A stretch of DNA of 64,000 nucleotides. It comes from Aeromonas hydrophila subsp. hydrophila ATCC 7966 (lineage in GTDB: Bacteria; Pseudomonadota; Gammaproteobacteria; Enterobacterales; Aeromonadaceae). The number at the start of each line of letters is the position of its first letter. Positions within the stretch are counted from its first letter, which is position 1. The notes under the pieces are model-generated. The model was not told the DNA's origin. It ran no database searches and was given only the letters and a program-made list of their open reading frames with translations. The stretch spans positions 662,501 through 726,500 of the forward strand of contig NC_008570.1 in the NCBI RefSeq assembly GCF_000014805.1, written 5' to 3'. Position numbers and translations under genes: made by a program. Below are positions 21,258 through 30,474 of the stretch, in pieces.

Positions 21258-22573
21258 CGGCTGATCTCTCCCTTGACCGGGAAGTGATCGGAGAGGTTGC
21301 TGGCGGGCCAGAGGCTGCCATCGCTGCTGCGCGGGATCCAGACGCTGTTGAGGTTGTGGCACACGGCGCCGTATTCCCGGCTCGCCACCAGATAGTCCAG
21401 GTACTCCACGTTGGCGCCACCGGAGAGCGGGCCACCGGCATAGGGGTTGATCCTGGGATCGAAGGTGGCCTCGGTGTAGCCGCCATAACCCGGCTCGTCG
21501 GCGTTGAGGTTGGCCAGCATGCCGGCGTAGTCGTCGGCAAACTTGCGCTTGTTGACGTTGAAGTCGCCGCCGTAGATGACGGTGTCGCTGGCGGGGATCT
21601 TCAGGCTGGCGGCCAGGGTGCGGATCTGGCCGAACTGGATCTGGCGCAGCCGGCGCGCCTCGTCGGTGTCGAAGCTGGCGGTGTGGGTGGCGAACAGGTG
21701 CCAGGCCTTGCCCCCCTTGATCACCTCCGCATACATCACCCCCTTGTCGGCGAAGCAGTCGGTGCCGGTGCACTGGGGATAGACCAGCTGGGCCTCCCGC
21801 ACGATTGGGTAGCGGCTGACGATCACCACGCCGCCGTCGTGGATGTTGACCCCCGGCTTGTCGAGCACCCTGGTCTGGTACGGGTACTCCTTGGCCAGTG
21901 CCTGCAGGAAGCCCTCGCGCCGGCCATCGAACACCTCCTGCAACAGCAGGGCGTCATAGCCCTTGAGGTACTCGGGCAGCAGCGCCAGCCGCTCGCCGAT
22001 GCTGGCGGCGATCACCGGCAGCGCCCAGACGTTGTAGCTGGCGACTTTCAACCTAGCTTCGTCAGCTTCGGGCTGCTCCACCTGCCTGGGCGGAGTCAGC
22101 ATGTAGTGCAGATCGTCGTAGCGGCCGGTGAACTTGGCGGCAAAGGCCAGCTCCTGCGGCCCGCTCAGGCGATGGATGGCGCGATCGCTCTGCCAGCCGG
22201 AGTTGTCTGCCGGCGTCTCGCCGCCGTGTTGCAGAGTGCTGTTCCACCAGGTGCCCTCCATCTTCTGGTTGAGGCGATAGGTGTCACCGCCGGGAGTGGT
22301 GACCCGGGTTTCGAACAGATAGCTCTTGCCCGCCTTCACCCCCTCGTAGCGATTGAAGCTGAGCACCATGGCGCTCTCCCAGGGGCCCAGCTCGGTTCTG
22401 TGCTGAAGCCACTGGCTGCCGGCCTGCAGCTGGCCGGAGCCGCTCTGGCGGATCTCCAGCTGGACTGGATCCGGGCTGTTGTTGGTGAGATAGACATCGG
22501 TGTCGGCCAGCGCCTGCAGCGGAAACTGGCTGGCCAGCAGCAGGGCGGCATAACTGAGGGGTTTGTGCATCAT
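21254..22573 (-). CDS. Secreted sphingomyelin phosphodiesterase (endonuclease/exonuclease/phosphatase fold)
   Basis: A 439-residue protein with a Sec signal peptide (cleavage after QALA). A ~165-residue beta-rich N-terminal domain of the kind that precedes several gammaproteobacterial sphingomyelinases comes first. A neutral sphingomyelinase catalytic domain of the EEP superfamily follows, with catalytic marks YNVWALP (Asn), LLLQEVFDG (metal-binding Glu), YGGDFNVN (Asp) and NLSDHFPV (general base His). It would cleave host sphingomyelin to ceramide and phosphocholine and could act as a haemolysin. ATG 22573 and ATG 22570 are both possible, with AAGGA upstream. The downstream gene overlaps by 4 bases. 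Phospholipase C with broader specificity is an alternative. Confidence 0.85.
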   Translation of the reverse strand: MMHKPLSYAALLLASQFPLQALADTDVYLTNNSPDPVQLEIRQSGSGQLQAGSQWLQHRTELGPWESAMVLSFNRYEGVKAGKSYLFETRVTTPGGDTYRLNQKMEGTWWNSTLQHGGETPADNSGWQSDRAIHRLSGPQELAFAAKFTGRYDDLHYMLTPPRQVEQPEADEARLKVASYNVWALPVIAASIGERLALLPEYLKGYDALLLQEVFDGRREGFLQALAKEYPYQTRVLDKPGVNIHDGGVVIVSRYPIVREAQLVYPQCTGTDCFADKGVMYAEVIKGGKAWHLFATHTASFDTDEARRLRQIQFGQIRTLAASLKIPASDTVIYGGDFNVNKRKFADDYAGMLANLNADEPGYGGYTEATFDPRINPYAGGPLSGGANVEYLDYLVASREYGAVCHNLNSVWIPRSSDGSLWPASNLSDHFPVKGEISR

Positions 22574-22778
22574 GAAGTCCTTTTGGTGGAGGCACGCTGG
22601 AAAGTGACTGTTATGGCGGGCACAGAGGTCATTTCATTTACATTTTTGTTACAAATAAATGAAAGGCCCCATATGGGGAGGTGTTAACCCATGGAGTTGG
22701 CAACAGCCAAAGGGACGGGGGAGGTCAGGACAAACTGGGTGAAGCGGGCGTGCCGGGCGGCACGCCCTTGTAAGGCGG

Positions 22779-24338
22779 TCAGTGCTGGAACTGGTTGATC
22801 AGGCGGGAGAGGGCATGCAGCCGCTCCACCAGCAGGGTGATGCCATCGAGGGCCTGGCGGCTGTTGTCGGCGGTGTGGCTGGCCAGTTGATGGATCTGGT
22901 GGATGCCCTTGTCCAGGGTGCTGGTGACATCCGCCTGCTGGCTGACGGCCTGGGCAATCTCGTCGCTGGTATGGGTGACCCGGGCCAGCATGCGGTTGAT
23001 CTGGTTGAGCACCTCGGCGGTGGTCCCCACGTGCTGCTGGCAGCGGTCCGAAGTCTGGGCGCCCTGGCTCATGCCGTCGGCCAGCTGACGGGTCGTCTGC
23101 TGCAGCGCCTGGATCATCTCGTTGATCTCGCCGGTGGAGCTGCGGGTTTTCTGGGCCAGCGCCCGGATCTCGTCGGCCACCACCGCAAAACCGCGTCCCT
23201 GCTCGCCGGCCCGCGCCGCCTCGATGGCCGCGTTGAGGGAGAGCAGGTTGGTCTGATCGGCGATCTGGCTGATCACCTCCAGGATCCCGCTGATCTTCTG
23301 GCTGTCGCCGGTCAGCCGGGCCAGCACGGCGTGGTTGGCATCGAGCTCGTGATGGAGCTGATCGACCGAGGACTGGGTGGTGGCCAGCGCCCGCAGCCCC
23401 TCGGCGGAGACCTGCTGCACCTCGCCCACCAGTTCGCTGGCCTGATGGGCGTTGCTCGCCACATCGCGAATGGAGTGGCTGAGCTCGGTGATGGCGGCGG
23501 CCAGCTGCTCGCTCTGGGCCCGCTGCTGCTGCAGGTGGATGTCGATGGTCTGGATATTGCCTCTGTCATCCTCGGCGGCCTGCAGGATCTGCTGGTTGGT
23601 GTCGGCGCTGCGCCCCACCACCGCCTTGAGCTCGGCCCGCTTCATGCGCAGCGCCAGCTCCAGGGCCGCCAGGGTGTCCCGCCGCCTGGTGTAGAGCACC
23701 TGGCAAAGCGGGGTGCCCATCTCTTCGCCGGCAGTGCGGGCCAGCCGGTTGAGCCGCTGCTGCAGGCGCCAGCCGTGCAGCATCTGGGCCAGCAGGGCCA
23801 GTGCGCCTGGCGCCCCCCACAGTGGATTGCCGCTGATGATGGCCATCAGCAGGGTGAGCAGGGCACCGCCCGACAGCAGCAGGGTGAGCAGACCGGGTTC
23901 GAGGGCGAGCCGGCTCAGCCAGGGCAGCGCCTTGCCGGCCCGGATGCGGGCGTAGAGCTGCTCCGCCCAGGCGATGTCGTGCTCGCTCGGGCGGGTGCGC
24001 ACCGACTGGTACTCGATGATCTGTCGCTGTTCGTTGAGGATGGGGGTGACATAGGCGTTGACCCAGTAGAACTTGCCGCTCTTGGCGCGGTTTTTCACCA
24101 GCCCCATCCAGCTTTTGCCCTGACGCAGTCGCTGCCACATGTCGGCAAAGGCGGCCTTGGGCATGTCGGGGTGGCGTACCAGATTGTGGGGCACCCCCTC
24201 CATTTCGGCGGGGTGATAACCGGCCACATCACAGAAGTGCTGGTTGGCGTAGGTGATGTGGCTGGCGGGGTCGGTCGTCGAGATCAGTGACAGGTGGTCG
24301 GGGAAACGTATCTCCCCCTCCCGTTGGGTTGTGGTCAT
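22779..24338 (-). CDS. PAS-domain methyl-accepting chemotaxis protein (Aer-like)
   Basis: A 519-residue chemoreceptor. Residues ~15-125 are a PAS domain of the Aer type ([23 protein letters not shown], ending [11 protein letters not shown]), which in Aer binds FAD and reports redox or oxygen state. Two hydrophobic stretches around residues 145-190 form a membrane hairpin, without a periplasmic sensor domain. The C-terminal half is the coiled-coil signalling domain, with the CheA/CheW-interacting hairpin tip around [24 protein letters not shown], split here by description. There is no visible pentapeptide for CheR/CheB binding. It would feed the polar or lateral flagellar chemotaxis system. 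Monocistronic. Confidence 0.88.
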   Translation of the reverse strand: MTTTQREGEIRFPDHLSLISTTDPASHITYANQHFCDVAGYHPAEMEGVPHNLVRHPDMPKAAFADMWQRLRQGKSWMGLVKNRAKSGKFYWVNAYVTPILNEQRQIIEYQSVRTRPSEHDIAWAEQLYARIRAGKALPWLSRLALEPGLLTLLLSGGALLTLLMAIISGNPLWGAPGALALLAQMLHGWRLQQRLNRLARTAGEEMGTPLCQVLYTRRRDTLAALELALRMKRAELKAVVGRSADTNQQILQAAEDDRGNIQTIDIHLQQQRAQSEQLAAAITELSHSIRDVASNAHQASELVGEVQQVSAEGLRALATTQSSVDQLHHELDANHAVLARLTGDSQKISGILEVISQIADQTNLLSLNAAIEAARAGEQGRGFAVVADEIRALAQKTRSSTGEINEMIQALQQTTRQLADGMSQGAQTSDRCQQHVGTTAEVLNQINRMLARVTHTSDEIAQAVSQQADVTSTLDKGIHQIHQLASHTADNSRQALDGITLLVERLHALSRLINQFQH

Positions 24339-24579
24339 GAGTGCATCCTGATTGAGCCAAGTAACTGATAGATTTGTTTTTATTTTTTGTGATTGTTACC
24401 GGCCCATTCTAGGGGGCAGCAAGCGCGCTATCTTGGCTTGGGTCAATTAATCGCCACTCTCGCTTAGCTAAATAGTGCAAATGAAAGGTGCATCTGCGCA
24501 GGCGGATGGCAAAGGGAGGGGCGGTGTGCACCAAGGGGGGGAGCTGAGGTTGCAGGCGCCCCGCAGGGGGCGCCCAGGA

Positions 24580-25410
24580 TCAGCGGCTGGCCAGCGGGTA
24601 GGTAAAGAGGGCCAGGTGGGCGAAGTTGAACAGGAAGTGGATCGCGATGGCAACGTTGAGGCGCCCGCTCAGCAGGAAGGCCAGGCCATAGCAGACGCCA
24701 GCCAGCGCGGCGAACAGCACCAGCAGCGGGCCACCGGCCAGGTGGGCGGCGCCGAACAGCAGGCTGGCTACCAGCACCCCAAGCCAGCGCCGGCTGTGTG
24801 CGGCGATCCCCTGCTGCAGGAAGCCGCGAAACAGCGCCTCTTCTGCCACGCAGGTGAACAGCAGGTTGTTGATGGCAAACAGCCACCACCAGCCGGGCAG
24901 GCCCGCCTCGGGCTTGAGGGCCCCCAGCTGCCAGGCGGCGATCAGCAGGGCCGCCAGCGGCACCAGCAGCAATGCCAATCTGCGCCACTGAACGGTGCCG
25001 CCCGGGCCCAGCAAGGCGGGCCAGGCGAGCAGCAGGCCGAAGAAGACCAGCGGCTTGTCCAGGTTGAGGTACATGTTGAACGGCACGCTGGCGGGGCCGG
25101 CCTGCACCTGATCCAGTACCTTCAGGTTGGTGAAACCGGGGATGAGGTGCAGCATCAGCGCCACCGCCCACAGCAGCACGGCGCCCAGGGCGACGGCGCG
25201 CCAGGGCTGGGGCAGGGAGGGGGTACGCCAGGCCAGCAGCAGGCCCGCCGCGCTGGCCAGCAGGGCGATGGGGCTCAGGTGGCCGAGGCCGAAAGCCGCC
25301 AGCAGGGCGACGGCCAGCATGATGAAGCCGGGCAGCCGTTGCCGGGCCAGACAGAGCAAGACGGCCAGCGCCAGTGCTCCCCAGATGAGTGAATCAGGTA
25401 GAGGTAACAT
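24580..25410 (-). CDS. CPBP family intramembrane metalloprotease
   Basis: A 276-residue polytopic protein with about eight hydrophobic helices and the three CPBP motifs: EEALFRGFLQQ (EExxxR), FGAAHLAGG (FxxxH) and HFLFNFAH (HxxxN). Family members (Rce1-related) cleave CAAX-type or bacteriocin-related substrates, but many have unknown roles. I use ATG 25410, preceded by GGAG, rather than the longer frame. There is no bacteriocin locus nearby, so a substrate cannot be named. A GC-rich inverted repeat without a T-run lies just past the stop (about 24556-24576). Confidence 0.82.
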   Translation of the reverse strand: MLPLPDSLIWGALALAVLLCLARQRLPGFIMLAVALLAAFGLGHLSPIALLASAAGLLLAWRTPSLPQPWRAVALGAVLLWAVALMLHLIPGFTNLKVLDQVQAGPASVPFNMYLNLDKPLVFFGLLLAWPALLGPGGTVQWRRLALLLVPLAALLIAAWQLGALKPEAGLPGWWWLFAINNLLFTCVAEEALFRGFLQQGIAAHSRRWLGVLVASLLFGAAHLAGGPLLVLFAALAGVCYGLAFLLSGRLNVAIAIHFLFNFAHLALFTYPLASR

Positions 25411-25523
25411 TGAGTCTCCAAGGCCGATGAAAGTCCCGCACCTTAACAATGGGACATCCCATGAGACAAGGCTTAATAAGCTGGTCAGATCCCGTGTTCG
25501 GCTGGCTGCCAGGGCGCGCGGCC

Positions 25524-25552
25524 ATAAAAAAACCGGAGCTGGACTCCGGTTT
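25524..25552 (-). terminator. Intrinsic terminator for the small gene at 25574 (and yacL)
   Basis: Stem AACCGGAG/CTCCGGTT with loop CTGGA; on the minus strand it is followed by seven T. It lies 22 bases after the gene's stop. Confidence 0.87.
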
Positions 25553-25573
25553 TGGCAAGGGTGACAAGGCGTC

Positions 25574-25864
25574 TCAGCGGCCGGATTCGGCGATCACCCG
25601 GGCGATGATGTCGGCACGCTTGCTGGCTTCCAGCTCGCCCAGGGCGATGAGGCCAGCCTTGAAGATCACGTTCTTCGGCAGGCTGACGTCGTCCAGGGTG
25701 GCGATGGCTTCGACGTGCATACCGTTCAGACGGCTGGCATCGCGCGGGCTCAGGTTGACCTGGGTGTTCAGCACCTGCTTGCCTTTCTTCTTGGCAGGGG
25801 CGGCTTTTTTCGGTTGTTCCTGCTCGTCTTCCGGCAGCTCGTCATCAAAATCGTAAATAGACAT
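25574..25864 (-). CDS. Small conserved hypothetical protein
   Basis: A 96-residue protein I cannot assign. The first ~30 residues are acidic then Lys/Pro/Ala-rich and probably disordered (DDELPEDEQEQPKK, AAPAKKKGK). The remainder is a short strand (VLNTQVNLSPRDASRL) and helices (LPKNVIFKAGLIALGELEA). That shape is compatible with a ribbon-helix-helix or other small DNA/RNA-binding fold, but this is only a structural guess. ATG 25864 is chosen two codons inside the longest frame because MSIYDFDDE looks like the natural start. It lies 63 bases after yacL on the same strand and shares the terminator, so the two are probably cotranscribed. Confidence 0.6.
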   Translation of the reverse strand: MSIYDFDDELPEDEQEQPKKAAPAKKKGKQVLNTQVNLSPRDASRLNGMHVEAIATLDDVSLPKNVIFKAGLIALGELEASKRADIIARVIAESGR

Positions 25865-25927
25865 AGTCAATCCTGTTGGTTAGGCAATGGGGCATGGTTG
25901 CCCGATGTCGTTTTTCAGAGGGGTCGA

Positions 25928-26302
25928 TCAGCCCATATCCTCGTTGCGGATAAAGGCGCGCCAGGAGCCGAGCACCTGGGCAAAATCTTCCAGCCCGCAC
26001 ATGGCCAGCTGTTCATCATCGTAGTAGGCGAGATCGTCGAGATCCTCATCCTGCTCGATATTGAGGACGTTGGCTTTCACCTCGGCTTCCTCGTGGGTCA
26101 GCAGCAGGGAGTAGTCGCCGCCCAGCAGCCGGTATTCGACGCGAGTGCGGCTGGAGAGCTGATCGATGATGGCGAACAGCTCGTCGAGTTTCTCTTCGTC
26201 CTTGCCCACTTCGTCGATCAGCCACTGGCCGATGGCCTCATGGCCCATGGAGAACCGGGCGCGATAACCGCCGAACGGATCGCGGCGAAATTCATAATCC
26301 AT
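25928..26302 (-). CDS. yacL: UPF0231 family protein YacL
   Basis: A 124-residue acidic cytoplasmic protein matching E. coli YacL. Diagnostic parts are MDYEFRRD at the N terminus, SMGHEAIGQWLIDEV, the acidic middle and the C-terminal YYDDEQLAMCGLEDFAQVL. Function is not established; in E. coli the gene lies near the aconitase region, whereas here the context is different. It is followed by the small conserved gene at 25574. Length equals the family's ~120 residues. Confidence 0.85.
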   Translation of the reverse strand: MDYEFRRDPFGGYRARFSMGHEAIGQWLIDEVGKDEEKLDELFAIIDQLSSRTRVEYRLLGGDYSLLLTHEEAEVKANVLNIEQDEDLDDLAYYDDEQLAMCGLEDFAQVLGSWRAFIRNEDMG

Positions 26303-26484
26303 AGTTCAGTCCATAGCGGAAGGGTGAGTCGTCATGGGCAGGGCAAATCCTGCTCCATGGCGGGGCGCATATAGCGTAAAGTGGCCTATTCTAGCGAGCC
26401 CCCCCTCGCTTGTCTTGAAGATGTGGCATCTTTGCCCCGCTACCGGCGCTTTGTGGCCGGTCCGGCCCCCGCTTTGGAGATGTG

Positions 26485-26637
26485 ATGCAGCTAAACGATA
26501 CCCTCGCACGCCAGATAGTCAGTTGGGCGATGAAGATCCTCTCTTTTTCGGCCAACGTGATGGACGAACCACAGCGGCTCATCATCGCCTCAGGCTATTC
26601 CCGTTTCGTTCAGCGGAGTACCTATGCAGCTCAATGA
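26485..26637 (+). pseudogene. Diverged partial duplicate of the cdaR 5' end, forming a 50-codon leader ORF
   Basis: Starting at ATG 26485, with GGAGA five bases upstream, the frame encodes 50 residues. The first 28 (MQLNDTLARQIVS through NVMDE) match the N terminus of the CdaR protein encoded just downstream with only two substitutions, and LIIASG follows in both after a one-codon length difference. At DNA level, 12 of the first 28 codons differ silently and two differ in residue, so the copy is old or was acquired from a diverged relative. The frame ends in TGA at 26635, 14 bases inside cdaR and in another frame. It could be a dead remnant or a translated leader that couples to cdaR. Confidence 0.8.
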
Positions 26638-27739
26638 CACGCTTGCACGGCAGATTGTCAGCCGGGCGATGAAGATCCTGTCGTTCTCGGTCAACGTGAT
26701 GGACGAGCACGGCCTGATCATCGCGTCCGGCAACCCGGAGCGGCTCCATCAGCGTCATGAGGGGGCGGTGCTGGCGCTGACCGAGAACCGGGTGGTGGAG
26801 ATCAGCGACGCCACCGCCCGCGAGCTCAAGGGAGTGCGTCCCGGCATCAACCTGCCCATCGCCTATCAAGGGGAGCTGCTGGGGGTCATCGGCATTTCGG
26901 GGGATCCGGACGAAGTTCGTGCTTACGCCGAACTGGTGCGGATGACCGCCGAGCTCATTCTGGAGCAGGCGGCGCTCACCGAGCAGCTGCAGTGGGACAA
27001 GCGCCACAAGGAGGAGCTGGTACTGCAGCTCATCCGTGGTGAAGGGCGGGACGATCAGCTGCAGCAGGCGGCCCGTTTCCTCGGGCTGGATCTGGCCCAG
27101 CCGCGGGTGGTGGCGGTGCTGGCGCTGGAGGAGGCCGACCCGGCCCGGCTGCGGGAGCTGGTGCACCTGCTGGAAAACCCGGAGCGGGACAACCTGGTGG
27201 CCATCAACGGCCTGGACGAGATAGTGGTGCTCAAGCCGGCCCAGCTCAGCGACGGCATCTGGCAGTCGGCGCAGGAGCGCAGCCGCATCAAGCAACTGCT
27301 GGCCCGCATTCCCCACTTTCGGGTGCGCATCGGGGTGGGTGATTACTTCGCCGGCACCGGCGGGCTGGCGCGTTCCTACCAGACGGCGCGGGACACCTTG
27401 CGCCGTGGCATGCGGCAGGCGCCGCGCAAGCAGGTCTATTTCTTCGAGGATTACCGGCTGCCGGTGCTGCTCGGCAGTCTGGCGGACTCCTGGCAGGCGG
27501 ATCAGCTGCGGGCCCCGCTGCACAAGCTGGCGCAGGAGGACACAAAGGGAACGCTGCAGAAGACGCTGCGCCAATATTTCTTGCAGGATTGTGATCTGCA
27601 TCCCTGCGCCGAAGCCCTGTTCATCCACCCCAATACCCTGCGCTACCGGTTGACCCGGATTGAGCAGATAACCGGGTTGAATTTCAACAAGTTAGATGAC
27701 AAGTTCCTGCTCTATCTCGGGCTCAACCTCGATAGCTAA
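26624..27739 (+). CDS. cdaR: Sugar diacid utilisation regulator CdaR
   Basis: A 371-residue activator. The N-terminal sugar-diacid recognition domain (residues 1-135; conserved RAMKILSFSVNVMDEHGLIIASG) senses glycerate, galactarate or glucarate. A middle region follows, and the C terminus is a PucR-type helix-turn-helix (FIHPNTLRYRLTRIEQITG). Start ATG 26624 has GGAG five bases upstream. The neighbouring gntP-type permease and glycerate kinase genes downstream are the expected targets, as CdaR controls the gar and gud genes in E. coli. Its 5' end is preceded by a degenerate copy of itself (26485-26637) whose stop codon overlaps the start region. Confidence 0.9.
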   Translation: MQLNDTLARQIVSRAMKILSFSVNVMDEHGLIIASGNPERLHQRHEGAVLALTENRVVEISDATARELKGVRPGINLPIAYQGELLGVIGISGDPDEVRAYAELVRMTAELILEQAALTEQLQWDKRHKEELVLQLIRGEGRDDQLQQAARFLGLDLAQPRVVAVLALEEADPARLRELVHLLENPERDNLVAINGLDEIVVLKPAQLSDGIWQSAQERSRIKQLLARIPHFRVRIGVGDYFAGTGGLARSYQTARDTLRRGMRQAPRKQVYFFEDYRLPVLLGSLADSWQADQLRAPLHKLAQEDTKGTLQKTLRQYFLQDCDLHPCAEALFIHPNTLRYRLTRIEQITGLNFNKLDDKFLLYLGLNLDS

Positions 27740-27858
27740 TTTGTTCATTTATACAGAAAGTTGTGTTTTACAAAGCTGATATTTGGTTTTTTGACCAAAG
27801 CATTCCGATCCCGGATCACCATAATGGCCACCACTCACTCATTTGAAAGGTGCCCGTC

Positions 27859-29121
27859 ATGATCCCTGTATCCGCGCTCGGCGCTCTCGCTGCGCTCTCC
27901 ATCGCCATCTTCCTGATCCTGAAGAAGGTGCCGCCCGCTTACGGCATGATCGTCGGCGCCCTGGCCGGCGGCCTGATCGGCGGCGCCGATCTGACCCAGA
28001 CCGTCGCCCTGATGATCGGCGGTGCCCAGGGGATCACCACGGCGGTGATGCGGATCCTGGCGGCGGGCGTGCTGGCCGGCGTGCTGATCGAATCGGGCGC
28101 CGCCACCACCATCGCCGAGACCATCGTCAAGAAGCTGGGTGAAACCCGGGCCCTGCTGGCATTGGCGCTAGCCACCCTGATCCTGACCGCGGTCGGTGTG
28201 TTCGTGGACGTGGCCGTCATCACGGTCGCCCCCATTGCGCTGGCCATCGCCCGCCGTGCCGACCTTTCCAAGGCGGCCATCCTGCTGGCGATGATCGGAG
28301 GCGGCAAGGCGGGCAACGTCATGTCTCCCAACCCCAACGCCATCGCCGCAGCGGATGCCTTCCACCTGCCGCTCACCTCGGTGATGGCGGCCGGCATCAT
28401 CCCGGGCCTGTTCGGGCTGGTGATGGCCTACTGGCTGGCCAAGCGCCTCAACAACAAGGGCAGCAAGGTCGCCGCCGACGAGGTGGTGAGCTTCAATGGC
28501 AGCAAGCTGCCGGGCTTTGCTGCCGCCATCAGTGCGCCGCTGGTGGCCATCCTGCTGCTGGCCCTGCGCCCCATCGCCGGCATCGTGGTGGACCCGCTCA
28601 TTGCACTGCCCCTCGGCGGCCTGGTCGGCGCCCTGATGATGGGCAAGTTCAGCAAGGTGAACCAGTTTGCGGTCTCGGGTCTTGCCCGCATGGCGCCGGT
28701 GGCCATCATGCTGCTGGGTACCGGTACCCTGGCGGGCATCATCGCCAACTCCGGTCTCAAGGATGTGCTGATCAGCGGCCTGACCGCCTCCGGCCTGCCT
28801 TCCTACCTGCTGGCCCCCATCTCGGGTGCCCTGATGTCGCTGGCGACCGCCTCGACCACCGCCGGTACCGTGGTGGCCTCCAACGTGTTCAGCTCCACTC
28901 TGATAGAGCTTGGCATCAGCAGCCTGGCGGGGGCCGCCATGATCCACGCCGGTGCCACCGTGTTCGACCACATGCCCCACGGCTCCTTCTTCCATGCCAC
29001 CGGCGGCAGCGTCCACATGGGCGTGGGTGAGCGGCTCAAGCTCATCCCCTACGAAACCGCGGTCGGTCTGACCATTGCTGCCGTCTCCACCCTGATGTTC
29101 GGCGTGTTTGGCCTCGCCTAA
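27859..29121 (+). CDS. GntP family permease, probably D-glycerate or sugar acid
   Basis: A 420-residue polytopic permease of the GntP family, with about 12 hydrophobic helices. Segments such as VPPAYGMIVGALAGG, GVFVDVAVITVAPIALAIARR, GGGKAGNVMSPNPNAIAAADAF and the C-terminal FDHMPHGSFFHATGGSVHMG are typical. Family members import gluconate, idonate or glycerate with protons. The glycerate kinase gene follows after 9 bases and cdaR precedes it, so glycerate or a related acid is the likely substrate. ATG 27859 is supported by GAAAGG eight bases upstream. Confidence 0.87.
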   Translation: MIPVSALGALAALSIAIFLILKKVPPAYGMIVGALAGGLIGGADLTQTVALMIGGAQGITTAVMRILAAGVLAGVLIESGAATTIAETIVKKLGETRALLALALATLILTAVGVFVDVAVITVAPIALAIARRADLSKAAILLAMIGGGKAGNVMSPNPNAIAAADAFHLPLTSVMAAGIIPGLFGLVMAYWLAKRLNNKGSKVAADEVVSFNGSKLPGFAAAISAPLVAILLLALRPIAGIVVDPLIALPLGGLVGALMMGKFSKVNQFAVSGLARMAPVAIMLLGTGTLAGIIANSGLKDVLISGLTASGLPSYLLAPISGALMSLATASTTAGTVVASNVFSSTLIELGISSLAGAAMIHAGATVFDHMPHGSFFHATGGSVHMGVGERLKLIPYETAVGLTIAAVSTLMFGVFGLA

Positions 29122-29130
29122 GGAATTGAT

Positions 29131-30264
29131 ATGAAAATTGTTATCGCCCCCGATTCATTCAAGGAGAGCCTCAGCGCCATGGCGGTGGCCGATGCCATCG
29201 AGGCCGGATTCAAGCAGGTGTTGCCGGATGCCACCTACGTCAAATTGCCGATGGCCGATGGCGGCGAAGGGACGGTGCAGTCCCTGGTGGACGCCACCGG
29301 TGGCCGCATTCTGCCCTTCTACGTGACCGCTCCCCTTGGCAACAAGGTACAGGGCTTCGTCGGTCTGCTGGGGGATGGCGAGCGCGCCGTCATCGAGATG
29401 GCGGCGGCCTCCGGCCTGCATCTGGTGGCGCCTGAGCTGCGCAATCCGCTGCACACCTCGAGCAGCGGCACCGGCGAGCTGATCCTGGCGGCCCTCGACA
29501 TGGGGGTGAAGCACTTGATCCTCGGCATCGGCGGCAGCGCCACCAATGATGGCGGTGCCGGCATGATCCAGGCGCTTGGCGGCAAGCTGCTCAAGCGCGA
29601 CGGCACTCCCATCGCGCCGGGCGGCGCCGGTCTGGCCGAGCTGGCCAGCATCGATCTGAGCGGGCTCGATTCACGCCTCGCCAAGATCACCATCGAAGTG
29701 GCCTGCGACGTGGACAACCCGCTGTGCGGACCGAAAGGGGCCTCCGCCGTGTTCGGTCCGCAGAAGGGGGCGACCCCCGAGATGGTGGCGCAGCTGGATG
29801 CCAACCTGGCTCACTACGCTGACTGCATCGAGCAGGCGCTTGGCAAGCAGGTGAAGGAGATTGCGGGGGCGGGCGCCGCCGGTGGCATGGGGGCGGCCCT
29901 GGTGGGCCTGCTCGGCGCCGAGCTCAAACCCGGCATCCAGATCGTCATCGAGGCGCTGAAACTGGCCGAGGCAGTGGCCGATGCGGATCTGGTCATCACC
30001 GGCGAGGGACGCATCGACAGCCAGACCATCCACGGCAAGACGCCAATCGGTGTCGCACGCTGCGCCAAGCAGTTCGGCAAGCCGGTGATCGGCATTGCGG
30101 GCTGCCTGACCGACGACTGCGGCGTGGTGCACGAGCATGGGCTGGATGCGGTGTTCGCCGTGGTCAACCGTGCCATGTCGCTGCCAGAGGCGCTGGCCAC
30201 CGCCACCACCAACCTGCAGCTCACGGCCCGCAACGTGGCGGCGCTCTATCTGCTGCGACCCTGA
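29131..30264 (+). CDS. garK: Glycerate 2-kinase
   Basis: A 377-residue kinase of the GarK/GlxK class I family that phosphorylates D-glycerate at carbon 2, giving 2-phosphoglycerate for glycolysis. The N terminus [15 protein letters not shown] is the family hallmark. Further marks are [39 protein letters not shown] and the C-terminal [21 protein letters not shown]. It starts 9 bases after the permease stop and shares its operon, under likely control of CdaR. garK and glxK cannot be told apart by eye. A hairpin lies just past the stop and a stronger terminator at 30354. Confidence 0.92.
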   Translation: MKIVIAPDSFKESLSAMAVADAIEAGFKQVLPDATYVKLPMADGGEGTVQSLVDATGGRILPFYVTAPLGNKVQGFVGLLGDGERAVIEMAAASGLHLVAPELRNPLHTSSSGTGELILAALDMGVKHLILGIGGSATNDGGAGMIQALGGKLLKRDGTPIAPGGAGLAELASIDLSGLDSRLAKITIEVACDVDNPLCGPKGASAVFGPQKGATPEMVAQLDANLAHYADCIEQALGKQVKEIAGAGAAGGMGAALVGLLGAELKPGIQIVIEALKLAEAVADADLVITGEGRIDSQTIHGKTPIGVARCAKQFGKPVIGIAGCLTDDCGVVHEHGLDAVFAVVNRAMSLPEALATATTNLQLTARNVAALYLLRP

Positions 30265-30353
30265 CTCTCTTCTGGCCGGTGCCTGGCGCCGGCCAACCTA
30301 GCCCCGTGTCGCGGTGACGACCTGCCCCGCTGCAGGTCTGCCCGAAACACCTT

Positions 30354-30377
30354 GCCGATCAGATGATCGGCTTTTTT
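30354..30377 (+). terminator. Terminator after garK
   Basis: Stem GCCGATCA/TGATCGGC with a 2-base spacer and six T. Smaller GC-rich hairpins lie between it and the garK stop. Confidence 0.8.
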
Positions 30378-30474
30378 CATTATCCTGCTGTATAGCCTGT
30401 GCTTTTCTGCGGTTTCTGTATTCTGGCCGCCGACTTTGCGGCATAGTGATCCCCCATAGTACAAGGAGCAACCC

